Source: Pseudoxanthomonas winnipegensis
Lineage (GTDB): Bacteria; Pseudomonadota; Gammaproteobacteria; Xanthomonadales; Xanthomonadaceae
DNA: 64,000 bases
NCBI RefSeq assembly: GCF_004283755.1
Contig: NZ_SHMH01000005.1
Coordinates: forward strand, 186,001 to 250,000
Direction: 5' to 3'
Made by a program: the position numbers and the translations under genes. Under the pieces are notes generated by a model, which made no database searches, had not been told where the DNA came from, and was given only the letters and a program-made list of their open reading frames with translations. Positions 37,335 through 45,041 of the stretch are shown here, piece by piece (within the stretch, counting starts at the first letter, position 1; every line of letters starts with the position of its first letter).

Positions 37335-37619
37335 GTGAAAGCATGGATCCTGGCGGCGTGTCTGCCGCTGCTCGCCGCCTGCGCCAGCACTGATCCCGGC
37401 GTGTCCGAGACCACGTTGCTGCGCCCGGCCACCCCGCAAGGCCAGGCCTGCGCGCGCCAGTGCGACACGCTGCGCGCGGCCTGCACCGGCGCGCCGATGC
37501 ACAGCGCGCCCGCCACGCTCGGCGGCGCCCGCTCCGATCCCAAGCCGACGGCGGCCTCCTGCGCCACCACGCACCGCGACTGCGTGCTGGACTGCGGCGG
37601 CCGCCTGGTCGGCGACTGA
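37335..37619 (+). CDS. Cys-rich lipoprotein of unknown function, copy 1
   Basis: A 94-residue protein with lipobox LAAC (Cys16). The mature domain has six further Cys in a CARQCDTLRAAC ... SCATTHRDCVLDCGG pattern, likely forming disulphides in the periplasm. AGGAGG (37325-37330) is an excellent SD; the start is GTG 37335 (GTG 37332 is the alternative). The Cys arrangement resembles the lipoprotein at 38310-38684 on the other side of the GST. No family recognised. Confidence 0.65.
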   Translation: MKAWILAACLPLLAACASTDPGVSETTLLRPATPQGQACARQCDTLRAACTGAPMHSAPATLGGARSDPKPTAASCATTHRDCVLDCGGRLVGD

Positions 37620-37640
37620 CCATCCCAGCCAGACCATCCC

Positions 37641-38279
37641 ATGACCGACGCCGTTCTCTACTACAGCCCCAGCACCGCCAGCCTGGTCGTGCATTGGCTC
37701 CTGATCGAACTGGACATCCCTCACCGGCTGGAGCTGGTCGATTTCGACACCCGCGCGCAGCGATCGCCCGAATACCTCCGGCTCAACCCGCAGGGCCGCG
37801 TGCCCACGCTGGTGCTGGACGGGCAGGTCCTGACCGAGTCGGCCGCCATCGTCATGCACCTGGCCGAGCTGCATCCGCAGGCCGGGCTGGCCCCGGCCGT
37901 GGGCACCCCGGAGCGGGCCGCGTACTACCGCTGGCTGTTCTTCTGCGCCTACACGCTGATGCCGGCGTATCGCAGCTGGTTCTACCCGGACGAACCGGCG
38001 GGCGAGGTCAACATCGAACCGGTCAAGGCCGCCGCGCGCGTTGCGCTTGAGTACGCCTGGCAGCAGGTGGCCGACCATCTGGAAGCCAACGGCCCCTACC
38101 TGCTGGGCGAGCAGCGCAGCGCGGCCGATTTCGTGCTGACCATGCTGATGCGCTGGTCGCGCTATATGCCGCGGCCCACCGACGAGTGGCCGGCGCTCAA
38201 GGCCTATGCGGCGCGGATGAAGGCCTTGCCGTCCTTCCACGAGACCTACCGCCGCGAAGGCATCACCGACTGGCAATAG
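37641..38279 (+). CDS. Glutathione S-transferase family protein
   Basis: A 212-residue cytosolic GST. The thioredoxin-fold N-terminal domain starts VLYYSPSTASLVVHWLLIEL, with Ser near residues 9-13 as the likely thiol-activating site, and has LNPQGRVPTLVLDG and LTESAAIVMHLAE. The helical C-terminal domain contains YLLGEQRSAADFVLTML. It lies between two Cys-rich lipoproteins, 21 bases after the first, so the three may form one transcript. Substrate unknown. Confidence 0.88.
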   Translation: MTDAVLYYSPSTASLVVHWLLIELDIPHRLELVDFDTRAQRSPEYLRLNPQGRVPTLVLDGQVLTESAAIVMHLAELHPQAGLAPAVGTPERAAYYRWLFFCAYTLMPAYRSWFYPDEPAGEVNIEPVKAAARVALEYAWQQVADHLEANGPYLLGEQRSAADFVLTMLMRWSRYMPRPTDEWPALKAYAARMKALPSFHETYRREGITDWQ

Positions 38280-38309
38280 ATCCGGTCCGTTGCCACAGGG
38301 AGGGTGACG

Positions 38310-38684
38310 ATGGGAAACGGTCTGTCGATTCGTGCCGTGGCGATCCTGCTGTGCGCCGCGACGCTGAGCGGTTGCTGGGCCGACAAGGTGCATCGGCCGG
38401 CCAGTGCGGCCGGTGCCCTCTGTGCCGAGCAGTGCGACCAGCAGCGCCTGCAGTGCAATAACGCGGCAGAGTCCTCGGCGCTGAGCGCGCGGGGCAGTTG
38501 CCAGGCGCAGCGGGATCACGTCGAGCAACGGTGCTCGCCGTGGGTGAAGGATGCCGACAAACAGCGCTGCCAGCGAGCGAACAATCCGGGCGGCCCGACA
38601 TGCATTGATCCCAGTCCCGATTACGCCAGCTGCACCAGCACCTGGCGCGGCTGCATCACCTCGTGCGGCGGCTGGTTCGAATAA
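38310..38684 (+). CDS. Cys-rich lipoprotein of unknown function, copy 2
   Basis: A 124-residue protein with lipobox LSGC (Cys22). The mature part is rich in Cys: LCAEQCDQQRLQC, RGSCQAQRDHVEQRC, QRC, TCIDP, SCTSTWRGCITSCGG. The first CxxxCDxxRxxC and final CxxxCGG blocks match the 94-residue lipoprotein at 37335, with about 30 extra residues between them. AGGGAGGG precedes ATG 38310. Envelope location is inferred from the lipobox; function unknown. Confidence 0.65.
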   Translation: MGNGLSIRAVAILLCAATLSGCWADKVHRPASAAGALCAEQCDQQRLQCNNAAESSALSARGSCQAQRDHVEQRCSPWVKDADKQRCQRANNPGGPTCIDPSPDYASCTSTWRGCITSCGGWFE

Positions 38685-38687
38685 CCC

Positions 38688-39068
38688 TCAGTCAGTCAAC
38701 AGCGTCAGCACCTGCTCCGGCGGTCGGCACAGCCGCGTCCCGCGTCCGGTGATCACGATGGGGCGGTTGATCAGCACCGGATGGCGCAGCATGGCCTCGA
38801 TCAGCCCCGCGTCGTCGATGCCCGGATCGTCCAGGCCCAGCTGCGCGTACTCGGGCTCCTTGCGGCGCATGAGTTCGCGCAGGGGCTGGCCGGTGGCCGC
38901 CAGCGTCGCGGTCAGCGTGGCCCGATCCGGCGGGTCGTTGAGGTAGTCGACGATATGCGGCTCGATGCCGGCCTGGCGGATCAACTCCAGCGCCCCGCGC
39001 GAATTGCCGCAGCGCGGGTTGTGCCAGATCACCACGGTCTGCGGATCATGGCTCGGCGTCTGGCTCAT
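38688..39068 (-). CDS. arsC: Arsenate reductase (ArsC, glutaredoxin-coupled family)
   Basis: A 126-residue thioredoxin-fold protein of the ArsC/Spx superfamily. The nucleophile is Cys20 in HNPRCGNSR. The anion-binding Arg residues are probable in LMRRKEPEY (near 70) and VITGRGTRLCRP (near 105-112). It reduces arsenate to arsenite with glutathione and glutaredoxin. No ars regulator or arsenite pump is adjacent, so a housekeeping YfgD-like role is an alternative. It is convergent with the Cys-rich lipoprotein, three bases apart. Confidence 0.85.
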   Translation of the reverse strand: MSQTPSHDPQTVVIWHNPRCGNSRGALELIRQAGIEPHIVDYLNDPPDRATLTATLAATGQPLRELMRRKEPEYAQLGLDDPGIDDAGLIEAMLRHPVLINRPIVITGRGTRLCRPPEQVLTLLTD

Positions 39069-39286
39069 CGCGCGCCGCCCCCGCGCAGCCGTGCGGAACG
39101 CGGTGGCTCGGTGCCGGGATCGTGCATCGCGGAGTTCCTTGAGAAAGCCTGGGACGGCCGACCATTCTACGTGCGGCCAGGGAGAGGTCCGCGCCGAACG
39201 GGCGCGCGACCAGTCCGGTCTTCCTGACGCCATGTTTCCAGTCGCTGCGCGACAGTGGGTCACATCCGGTCGACAGGAGCGCTGCC

Positions 39287-39775
39287 ATGTCCGCCTCAGA
39301 CAGTTCCGACGCCATTCTCCCGGCCGGCACGCAGGCGCCGGATTTCAGTCTCAATGCCACACCCGACCAGGCGCTCGCGCTGCATGAGCTGCGCGGCCGG
39401 CCGGTCGTGCTGGTGTTCTATCCGGCGGACTGGAGCCCGGTCTGCGGCGACGAGCTGGCGCTGTTCAACGCCGCCCTCCCGTTGATCGCCAAGTCCAGGG
39501 CCACGGTGCTCGGCATCTCGGTGGACAGTGTCTGGTGCCACCAGGCCTTCATCGCCGACCGCAAGCTGGGGTTCGAGCTGCTGTCGGACTTCGAACCCAA
39601 GGGCGCCGTCGCCCGACGCTACGGCGCCTACGATGCCGAGCACGGCTACTGCAAGCGCGCCCTGTTCGTGATCGATGCACAGGGCACGATCGCCTGGAGC
39701 TATCTCTCGCCCACCGCAATCAATCCCGGCGTGGACGGCGTCCTGGACGCGCTCGACGCCCTGCCCAGAGGCTGA
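39287..39775 (+). CDS. Peroxiredoxin (AhpC/TSA redoxin family)
   Basis: A 162-residue peroxiredoxin. The peroxidatic Cys53 is in FYPADWSPVCGDEL, matching the family P-x3-S/T-x2-C pattern. Two further Cys lie in SVWCHQAF and HGYCKRALF; one may be resolving. It reduces hydrogen peroxide or organic peroxides. It lies 30 bases before a DsbA-family gene on the same strand, which could supply reducing power or be co-regulated. Confidence 0.88.
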   Translation: MSASDSSDAILPAGTQAPDFSLNATPDQALALHELRGRPVVLVFYPADWSPVCGDELALFNAALPLIAKSRATVLGISVDSVWCHQAFIADRKLGFELLSDFEPKGAVARRYGAYDAEHGYCKRALFVIDAQGTIAWSYLSPTAINPGVDGVLDALDALPRG

Positions 39776-39805
39776 AGGCCGAGCCGGCCGCACAAGGAGA
39801 CTCCC

Positions 39806-40342
39806 ATGTCCACGCTTCGCATCCCGGTCGGCCCCGACGACCACGCCCAGGGTCCGGCCGATGCGCCGGTCACGCTGGTCGAGTACGCCGACTACCAGTG
39901 TCCGTACTGCGCCCAGGCCTTCCCGATCGTGCGGCAGCTGCAGGCCCGCTTCGGCCACGACCTGCGGCTGGTGTTCCGCAATTTCCCGCTGAGCCAGGCC
40001 CATCCCCAGGCCTTGCCGGCTGCGCTGGTGGCCGAATTCGCCGGCCAGCATCGCAAGTTCTGGCCGGCCCACGACGCGCTGTTCGAAAACCAGGACCGCC
40101 TCGGCGGATCGCTATACGCCGAACTCCTGGAAGCCCTGGGGCTGGGGGCCGATGCGCTCGAATCGGCGCTGCAGTCGCGCCCGCTGCTCGAACGCGTCCA
40201 GGCCGACCTGGACGGCGGTCTGCGCAGCGGCGTGAACGGCACGCCGGCCTTCTTCCTCAACGGCCAGCGCTACGACGTGCGCAGCGGCTTCGACGAGTTG
40301 GCGGCGCCGATCGAAGCGCTGATCGCCCAGTCGAGGGCTTGA
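39806..40342 (+). CDS. DsbA family thioredoxin-fold protein (cytosolic)
   Basis: A 178-residue DsbA-like protein. The active site is CPYC (Cys32-Cys35) in DYQCPYCAQAF; the cis-Pro loop is NGTPAFFLNG (about residue 148). It has no signal peptide, so it should be cytosolic, unlike DsbA proper, and is closer to DSBA-type isomerase/oxidoreductases paired with peroxiredoxins. AAGGAG precedes ATG 39806. It is probably transcribed with the peroxiredoxin upstream. Confidence 0.87.
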   Translation: MSTLRIPVGPDDHAQGPADAPVTLVEYADYQCPYCAQAFPIVRQLQARFGHDLRLVFRNFPLSQAHPQALPAALVAEFAGQHRKFWPAHDALFENQDRLGGSLYAELLEALGLGADALESALQSRPLLERVQADLDGGLRSGVNGTPAFFLNGQRYDVRSGFDELAAPIEALIAQSRA

Positions 40343-40379
40343 AGCGCGCTGGCGCGCCGCTGCGCGCCAGCGCCGGGCC

Positions 40380-41516
40380 TCAGTACCACTCCAGCAGCGA
40401 GATGCCCAGGCCGATGTAGGTGGCCTTGTGGTTGTAGTCGATCAGGCTCTCGCCATAGCCGTGGAAGATCTCGATATGCCCGCGCACATTGCGGTCGATC
40501 GGGAAGCCCCAGGAGGCCTGCAGCGCGCCATGCGACTGGTCGCCGCCGCGCAGCGAATGCCGGCCCATCAGCGAGAACTCGTGGCCATCGTGGCTATAGG
40601 TCAGCGTGGCGTCGCCACGGCCCATATAGTTCTCGATGTCCGGATTGTCGTCGTCGTGGCCCTCCGGGATGCGGTACCAGGGCCGCACCACCAGCGCCCA
40701 GTTGTCGCGGTCGAAGCCGATCATGCCGATCACCCGGTTCCAGCTGCGCGAGAGCGGATCGCCGCGGCCGTTGGACTGGTGGTTGAGGCTCAGCCCGGCC
40801 AGGCGGCCGTGCCAGTCGCCGAGTGAATAGTTGGTGCGGAACACCATCATCACTTCCGGCTCGTAGTTGGTCTCGCGGAACGGGCGCGAGGCCTCGCTGT
40901 TGTAGGTCTGCCAGCGCGAACTCTGCGTATAGCCGCCCCAGATGTCGCCGTTGTCGCCGAACAGGTTCTCCACGAACTTGGTCTTGAAGCTCAGCTGGAA
41001 CTTGGTCTCGATGCTCTGCAGGTCCTGCGCCACGGTCACCGTATTGTCCGGGTTGGGCGAGGAGGGCATCTCGTTCTTCTTCGACGTCCAGAACGCCGGC
41101 AGCAGGTACACCGGCTTGTAGGCGCGCATCTGGAACACGCCCAGCTTGGAGGCGGCCGCCAGCTCCCAGCGCGAGTCCAGCAGCGAGCCCTTGCCGGCAT
41201 TGGCCAGCACCGCATCGTAGTCGTCGTCGGCGTACATCGAGCCGCCGCGGCGCTTGGCCTTGGCGCTGCTGGCGTCCAGATCCTTCTGCTCCTTGGCGAT
41301 GCTGGCCGCCGCATCGGCCTGCGCGGTGCTGGGCGCCACGCGCTTGATCGCCGTGTCGTAGCAGGCCAGGCGCTGGGCGTCGACGGTGATCAAGCCGCAG
41401 GCCTCGACCGAGGCCGGGGTGATGGTGGTGGTGCCGTCCTGGGCAGCCGCCACGCCAGGCGCGGCGGCAACGCACAGCAGGGACAAGAGTCGGGGCAGGG
41501 GGTGCGGGCGGCTCAT
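40380..41516 (-). CDS. pldA: Outer-membrane phospholipase A (OMPLA)
   Basis: A 378-residue exported protein. The signal peptide (about 1-25, ending GVAAAQ) is followed by an N-terminal extension of about 100 residues with two Cys (ACGLITV, LACYDTA). The 12-strand OMPLA barrel then follows with catalytic LNHQSNGRGDPLSRSWNR (His and Ser near 243-245, Ca2+-binding region after). It hydrolyses phospholipids that reach the outer leaflet. The N-terminal extension is longer than in E. coli PldA. Its start overlaps the stop of the phospholipase-D-type gene by 4 bases. Confidence 0.92.
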   Translation of the reverse strand: MSRPHPLPRLLSLLCVAAAPGVAAAQDGTTTITPASVEACGLITVDAQRLACYDTAIKRVAPSTAQADAAASIAKEQKDLDASSAKAKRRGGSMYADDDYDAVLANAGKGSLLDSRWELAAASKLGVFQMRAYKPVYLLPAFWTSKKNEMPSSPNPDNTVTVAQDLQSIETKFQLSFKTKFVENLFGDNGDIWGGYTQSSRWQTYNSEASRPFRETNYEPEVMMVFRTNYSLGDWHGRLAGLSLNHQSNGRGDPLSRSWNRVIGMIGFDRDNWALVVRPWYRIPEGHDDDNPDIENYMGRGDATLTYSHDGHEFSLMGRHSLRGGDQSHGALQASWGFPIDRNVRGHIEIFHGYGESLIDYNHKATYIGLGISLLEWY

Positions 41517-42778
41517 AGCTGTGACCTGATGGGAAGGATGAGGGTTTCGAACAGTTTCTCCCGCAGCGGCCGTGTACGCCAGCGCTGCAGTGAATAAGGC
41601 GTGGCCTTGGCCAGATCGCTCTCGTACAGCGCTGTCATGCGTTCGGCCAGCGCCGGGTCGTAGACGTTGAGGCTGGCTTCGTCGTTGAGCCGGAACGAGC
41701 GGATGTCGAAGTTGGTCGAGCCCACCGACACCAGCAGGCCATCGACGATCAGCAGCTTGGTGTGCAGCATCGTCGGCTGGCACTCGCTGATCTGGATGCC
41801 GGCTTCCAGCAGCGGCCCCCAGCTGGCCCGCGAGGCCAGCCGCACCGACAGCGAATCGATATGCGGGCCGGGCAGCAGCACACGGATGGCCACGCCGCGC
41901 GCCCGCGCCTCCAGCAGCGACCGGGTGATCAGCGCATCGGGAACGAAGTAGGCCGCGGCTAGGTCGATCGTGCGCGTGGCCGCGGCGATGGCCAGCAGAT
42001 ACATCAGATGCATGCTCTCGCTGCCGCCGGAAGGCGAGGCCAGGAACAGCTGCGCCGGACTCTCGCCGACGGGATCCAGCGGCGGGTAGAAGGCCTCGCC
42101 ATCGAGCACCCGGCCGGTGGACTTGATCCAGTTGTCGTTGAAGGCGGTCTGCACCTGCGCCACCACCGGGCCTTCGATGCGGTAGTGGGTATCGCGCCAG
42201 TGCTCCGGATCCTGCGCCTGTCCCAGCCACTGGTCGGCCACGCCGACTCCGCCGGTGAAGCCGATGCGGCCATCGATCACCAGCAGCTTGCGATGGGTGC
42301 GGTTGTTGATGCGCTGCAGGTTATACCAGACCAGCGGGCGGTAGCGATGGACCTCCACGCCGGCCTGTTCCATCTCCTCCACCAGGCGCCGGTCCATCTT
42401 CAGGCTGCCGCCCCAGTCGATGGTCACCTTGACCTGCACGCCTTGCCGGGCGCGCTCGGCCAGCGCCTGACTGAACTCGCGTCCTATCCGGCCCGACCAG
42501 TAGATATAGGTCTCGAAGGTGATGGTCCGCCGGGCGCCGGCGATGGCGTCCAGCATCGCCGGGAAGATCTCGTGCCCGTTGTTGAGCACCTCGATGCGGT
42601 TGCCCGGGGTGATGGCCGGGCCGAGCAGCACGGACATCTCGCGCATGAACTGCGGATCGTCCACACCATGGCGATGCGGCGGCACGTGCTCGAGTTTTTT
42701 CTCCGGCGTGGCGAAGTTCAGCGCGAGCAGCACCACCACCAGCGTCAGCACCACCGCTGCCGCGATCATCCAGGTCAT
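41513..42778 (-). CDS. Phospholipase D-type cardiolipin synthase
   Basis: A 421-residue membrane-anchored enzyme. One N-terminal helix (about 4-25) is followed by two PLD domains with HKD motifs HRKLLVIDG (about 161-169) and HTKLLIVDG (about 337-345). Length and single anchor resemble ClsB-type synthases, which make cardiolipin from phosphatidylglycerol. It is coupled to pldA by an ATGA overlap, an arrangement that joins phospholipid synthesis and outer-membrane phospholipid turnover. ATG 42778 sits directly before the anchor. Confidence 0.88.
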   Translation of the reverse strand: MTWMIAAAVVLTLVVVLLALNFATPEKKLEHVPPHRHGVDDPQFMREMSVLLGPAITPGNRIEVLNNGHEIFPAMLDAIAGARRTITFETYIYWSGRIGREFSQALAERARQGVQVKVTIDWGGSLKMDRRLVEEMEQAGVEVHRYRPLVWYNLQRINNRTHRKLLVIDGRIGFTGGVGVADQWLGQAQDPEHWRDTHYRIEGPVVAQVQTAFNDNWIKSTGRVLDGEAFYPPLDPVGESPAQLFLASPSGGSESMHLMYLLAIAAATRTIDLAAAYFVPDALITRSLLEARARGVAIRVLLPGPHIDSLSVRLASRASWGPLLEAGIQISECQPTMLHTKLLIVDGLLVSVGSTNFDIRSFRLNDEASLNVYDPALAERMTALYESDLAKATPYSLQRWRTRPLREKLFETLILPIRSQL

Positions 42779-42897
42779 GCGACCGACATCCCCAATCCCC
42801 GCAGGCCGCCCTGGGCCCAATGCGGCGGGATTCTGGCAAAGCCGCCTTCACGCGTTGCGTGAAGGCGTTGGGACCTTCCGGGAGATCGAGGGCAGGC

Positions 42898-43383
42898 CTA
42901 GTAGAACCAGGCGATCAGGAACACCGCCAGCATGGCGAAGGCCAGGCCCACCTTGAGCACCACGCCCACCACTAGCCCGACCCAGGTCGCCAGCCCGACC
43001 TTGCCGGCCTGGCGCAGCTCGCGCCCGTGGATCAGCTCACCCACCAGCGCGCCGGCGAAGGGCCCGACCAGTAGTCCCAGCGGCATGAAGAACAGGCCCA
43101 ACACGGTGCCGATCACCGAGCCGATGATGGCCAGGCGACTGGCGCCGACCCGCTGCGCGCCCATCGCGGTGGACAGCACGTCCACCACCAGAGACAGCGC
43201 GGTGAGCAGGCCCAGCACGGTCAGCGTGACCCAGCCGACCTGCTCGAATCCGCCGGCCCATGCCGCAAGCAGCATGCCGGCGAAGGCCAGTGGAAGTCCC
43301 GGAAGTACCGGCAGCACCACGCCGAGCACGCCGGCCAGGATCATCAGCGCCGCCAGGACGTACATCACCGTCTGTAATTCCAC
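42898..43383 (-). CDS. DUF456 family membrane protein
   Basis: A 161-residue inner-membrane protein with four to five hydrophobic helices and many Gly residues (VLPVLPGLPLAFAGM, GPFAGALVGELIHG), the DUF456 signature. It starts with GTG (43383) behind a good SD (AAAGGA). Function unknown; it is divergent from the cold-shock gene. Confidence 0.85.
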   Translation of the reverse strand: MELQTVMYVLAALMILAGVLGVVLPVLPGLPLAFAGMLLAAWAGGFEQVGWVTLTVLGLLTALSLVVDVLSTAMGAQRVGASRLAIIGSVIGTVLGLFFMPLGLLVGPFAGALVGELIHGRELRQAGKVGLATWVGLVVGVVLKVGLAFAMLAVFLIAWFY

Positions 43384-43439
43384 TTATTTTTCCTTTAGGA
43401 ACATGGGGTTATGATTTTATGAACGTGCGTTGAAGGGCG

Positions 43440-43468
43440 TTGCTTTTTCATATTGGCCGCGCTACTGT
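43440..43468 (+). promoter_or_regulatory. Candidate sigma70 promoter of the cold-shock gene
   Basis: TTGCTT (43440-43445), 17 bases, TACTGT (43463-43468). The predicted start near 43475 leaves a leader of about 139 nt before ATG 43614, in line with the long cold-shock mRNA leaders of the cspA family, which fold into a temperature-sensitive structure. No experimental support. Confidence 0.5.
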
Positions 43469-43613
43469 CAAGCCGCTGCGTTTGCCAAGGTCACCGTGAA
43501 TCGTGGCCTGATGCGGTAGATCCAAAGATCCGCTACATCGTCGTACCTCGGCTCCTCCTTGCAACCAGCCGCCCGACCCGGCGTACCCAACCCCTGTTCC
43601 AAGGAGATCCGCA

Positions 43614-43823
43614 ATGGCAGACCGCGAAACCGGAACCGTGAAATGGTTCAACGATGCGAAGGGTTTTGGCTTCATCAGTCGTGAGAATGGCGAGGACGTG
43701 TTCGTGCACTTCCGTGCCATCCAGACGCAGGGCTTCAAGAGCCTCAAGGAAGGCCAGAAGGTGACCTTCACCGTCGTCCAGGGCCAGAAGGGCCTGCAGG
43801 CCGACGCTGTCCAGCCTGTCTGA
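43614..43823 (+). CDS. cspA: Cold-shock protein (CspA family)
   Basis: A 69-residue single cold-shock domain. RNP1 is KGFGFIS (about 17-23) and RNP2 is DVFVHF (about 30-35). It binds single-stranded RNA/DNA and melts secondary structure. AAGGAG before ATG 43614 is a strong SD. It is followed by a bidirectional terminator. Regulation is probably through the long leader. Confidence 0.95.
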   Translation: MADRETGTVKWFNDAKGFGFISRENGEDVFVHFRAIQTQGFKSLKEGQKVTFTVVQGQKGLQADAVQPV

Positions 43824-43860
43824 GCCCGCGCGGGTCGTTCCCCCGCGACCAGGCGCAAAC

Positions 43861-43890
43861 GAAAAAGCCCGGCGGAAGCCGGGCTTTTTC
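43861..43890. terminator. Bidirectional terminator after cspA
   Basis: A 12-bp stem with A/T ends (43862-43873 with 43878-43889, 4-base loop) gives a U tail on both strands. It lies between the convergent stops of cspA and the glycine-zipper lipoprotein. Confidence 0.9.
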
Positions 43891-43916
43891 GTGCCTGCCA
43901 TTCGGCTGCCGACAGG

Positions 43917-44396
43917 TCAGCGGATCACCACACGGCCATTGACCACGCGCACGTAGGTGTTCTCGGTCACGCCGCCCAGGTCGCGCTGGTTGATCACGAT
44001 GGTGCGGCCATCGTCCATGCGCACGGTCACGTCGTAGGTATCGCCGGTGACGCGGTCCTGGATCGCGTTGCCGGCCAGCGCGCCGCCCACCGCACCGGCG
44101 ACGGCGGCCACATTCTTGTTGCCCTTGCTGCCGCCGGTCTCCTTGGAGATCTCGCGGCCGGCGACCGCGCCGACGATGCCGCCCAGCACCGCACCGGTGC
44201 CGGTGGGCGCGCCGCGGTTGGAGGAGACCGGATCGATGCGGGTGACGATGCCGCAGTCGGCGCAGTAGCGCGACGAGGCGGGCGGATAGGAGGAGCCGCG
44301 GTAATCATCACGGTAGCCATAGTTCGGGCTGGTGGTGGCGCAGCCCGCCAGGGTCAGCGCGCCAGCGCTCATCAGGACGAGAGTTTTGAACTGCAT
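43917..44396 (-). CDS. Glycine-zipper 2TM domain lipoprotein (SlyB-like)
   Basis: A 159-residue outer-membrane-type lipoprotein with lipobox LAGC (Cys19). The CADCG pair near 45 is followed by a glycine-zipper hairpin (GAVLGGIVGAVAGREI, AAVAGAVGGALAG). A C-terminal beta domain (YDVTVRMDDGRTIVINQ) closes the protein. SlyB-like proteins insert in the outer membrane and stabilise barrel proteins under stress. AAGGAG precedes ATG 44396. A related but non-lipidated protein is at 47144-47968. Confidence 0.85.
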   Translation of the reverse strand: MQFKTLVLMSAGALTLAGCATTSPNYGYRDDYRGSSYPPASSRYCADCGIVTRIDPVSSNRGAPTGTGAVLGGIVGAVAGREISKETGGSKGNKNVAAVAGAVGGALAGNAIQDRVTGDTYDVTVRMDDGRTIVINQRDLGGVTENTYVRVVNGRVVIR

Positions 44397-44556
44397 CGGA
44401 TGACTCCTTCGCCCCGCGGGCGTGCCAGGTGGGATGCGGCCAGCGCCGCGTGCCCGGCATCGTGTTGTCATCGCCATGAACGCGGCATCAATTGAAACCG
44501 CTTGCCACGGGCCCGCCCGAAGGCCTCATCAGACGCCGTTCATCCTTCGCCGCCGG

Positions 44557-44973
44557 TCAGTGCGCGAAGTCGTCGTGGCAGGCCTTGCAGGCCTCGCCGA
44601 TGCGCGCGACCACGGCCTTGGTGTCCGGGCAGCCGACCGGCGGCGCCGACAGCGCGCCGTCCAGCGTCGCCCGCAGCTGACCGGCATGGGTCACGAACCT
44701 GGAGTCCTCGGCCAGATCGGGGAACGCCGTTTCCAGGTCGTTGCTGACCGCGCGCAGCGTCTGCAGCCGGGGCAGGGCGTCGCTGGCCGTGCAGCGGTTG
44801 GCGGCCAGGTTTGCCTTGAGCACATCGGTCTGCTTGGCCATCACGTGCATCACGCTGTGCGGGAACGGATCCTGCCGCGCCTGCAGCGCGCGCATGCCCA
44901 TCACCGTGATCACCCCGCCGACCAGCAGGCCGAGCAGGAACAGGAACAGGAAACGGGATGCTTGGCTGGCCAC
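44557..44973 (-). CDS. Membrane-anchored mono-haem cytochrome (cytochrome c-556/c'-like)
   Basis: A 138-residue protein with one N-terminal membrane helix (about 7-27; FLFLFLLGLLVGGVI), then a helical domain ending in a C-terminal haem site CKACH (129-133). A C-terminal CxxCH after a four-helix bundle is the cytochrome c'/c-556 layout. The start is GTG 44973 with AAGGAG 9 bases before; a longer frame to 45063 would overlap the divergent tcdA. A role in periplasmic electron transfer or gas binding is inferred from the family. Confidence 0.75.
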   Translation of the reverse strand: MASQASRFLFLFLLGLLVGGVITVMGMRALQARQDPFPHSVMHVMAKQTDVLKANLAANRCTASDALPRLQTLRAVSNDLETAFPDLAEDSRFVTHAGQLRATLDGALSAPPVGCPDTKAVVARIGEACKACHDDFAH

Positions 44974-45041
44974 GGGGCGTGCTCCTTGGGACGGTGTGAT
45001 CGATGGTACGACGGCCGAAGCCGCGCTCCTACAATAGCGGC

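Noticed and set aside
40380-42230. Possible fusion of pldA with part of the phospholipase-D gene in one long frame.
   Set aside because: The pldA frame is merely open upstream. A signal peptide starts at 41516, and the PLD gene is in another frame with both HKD motifs.
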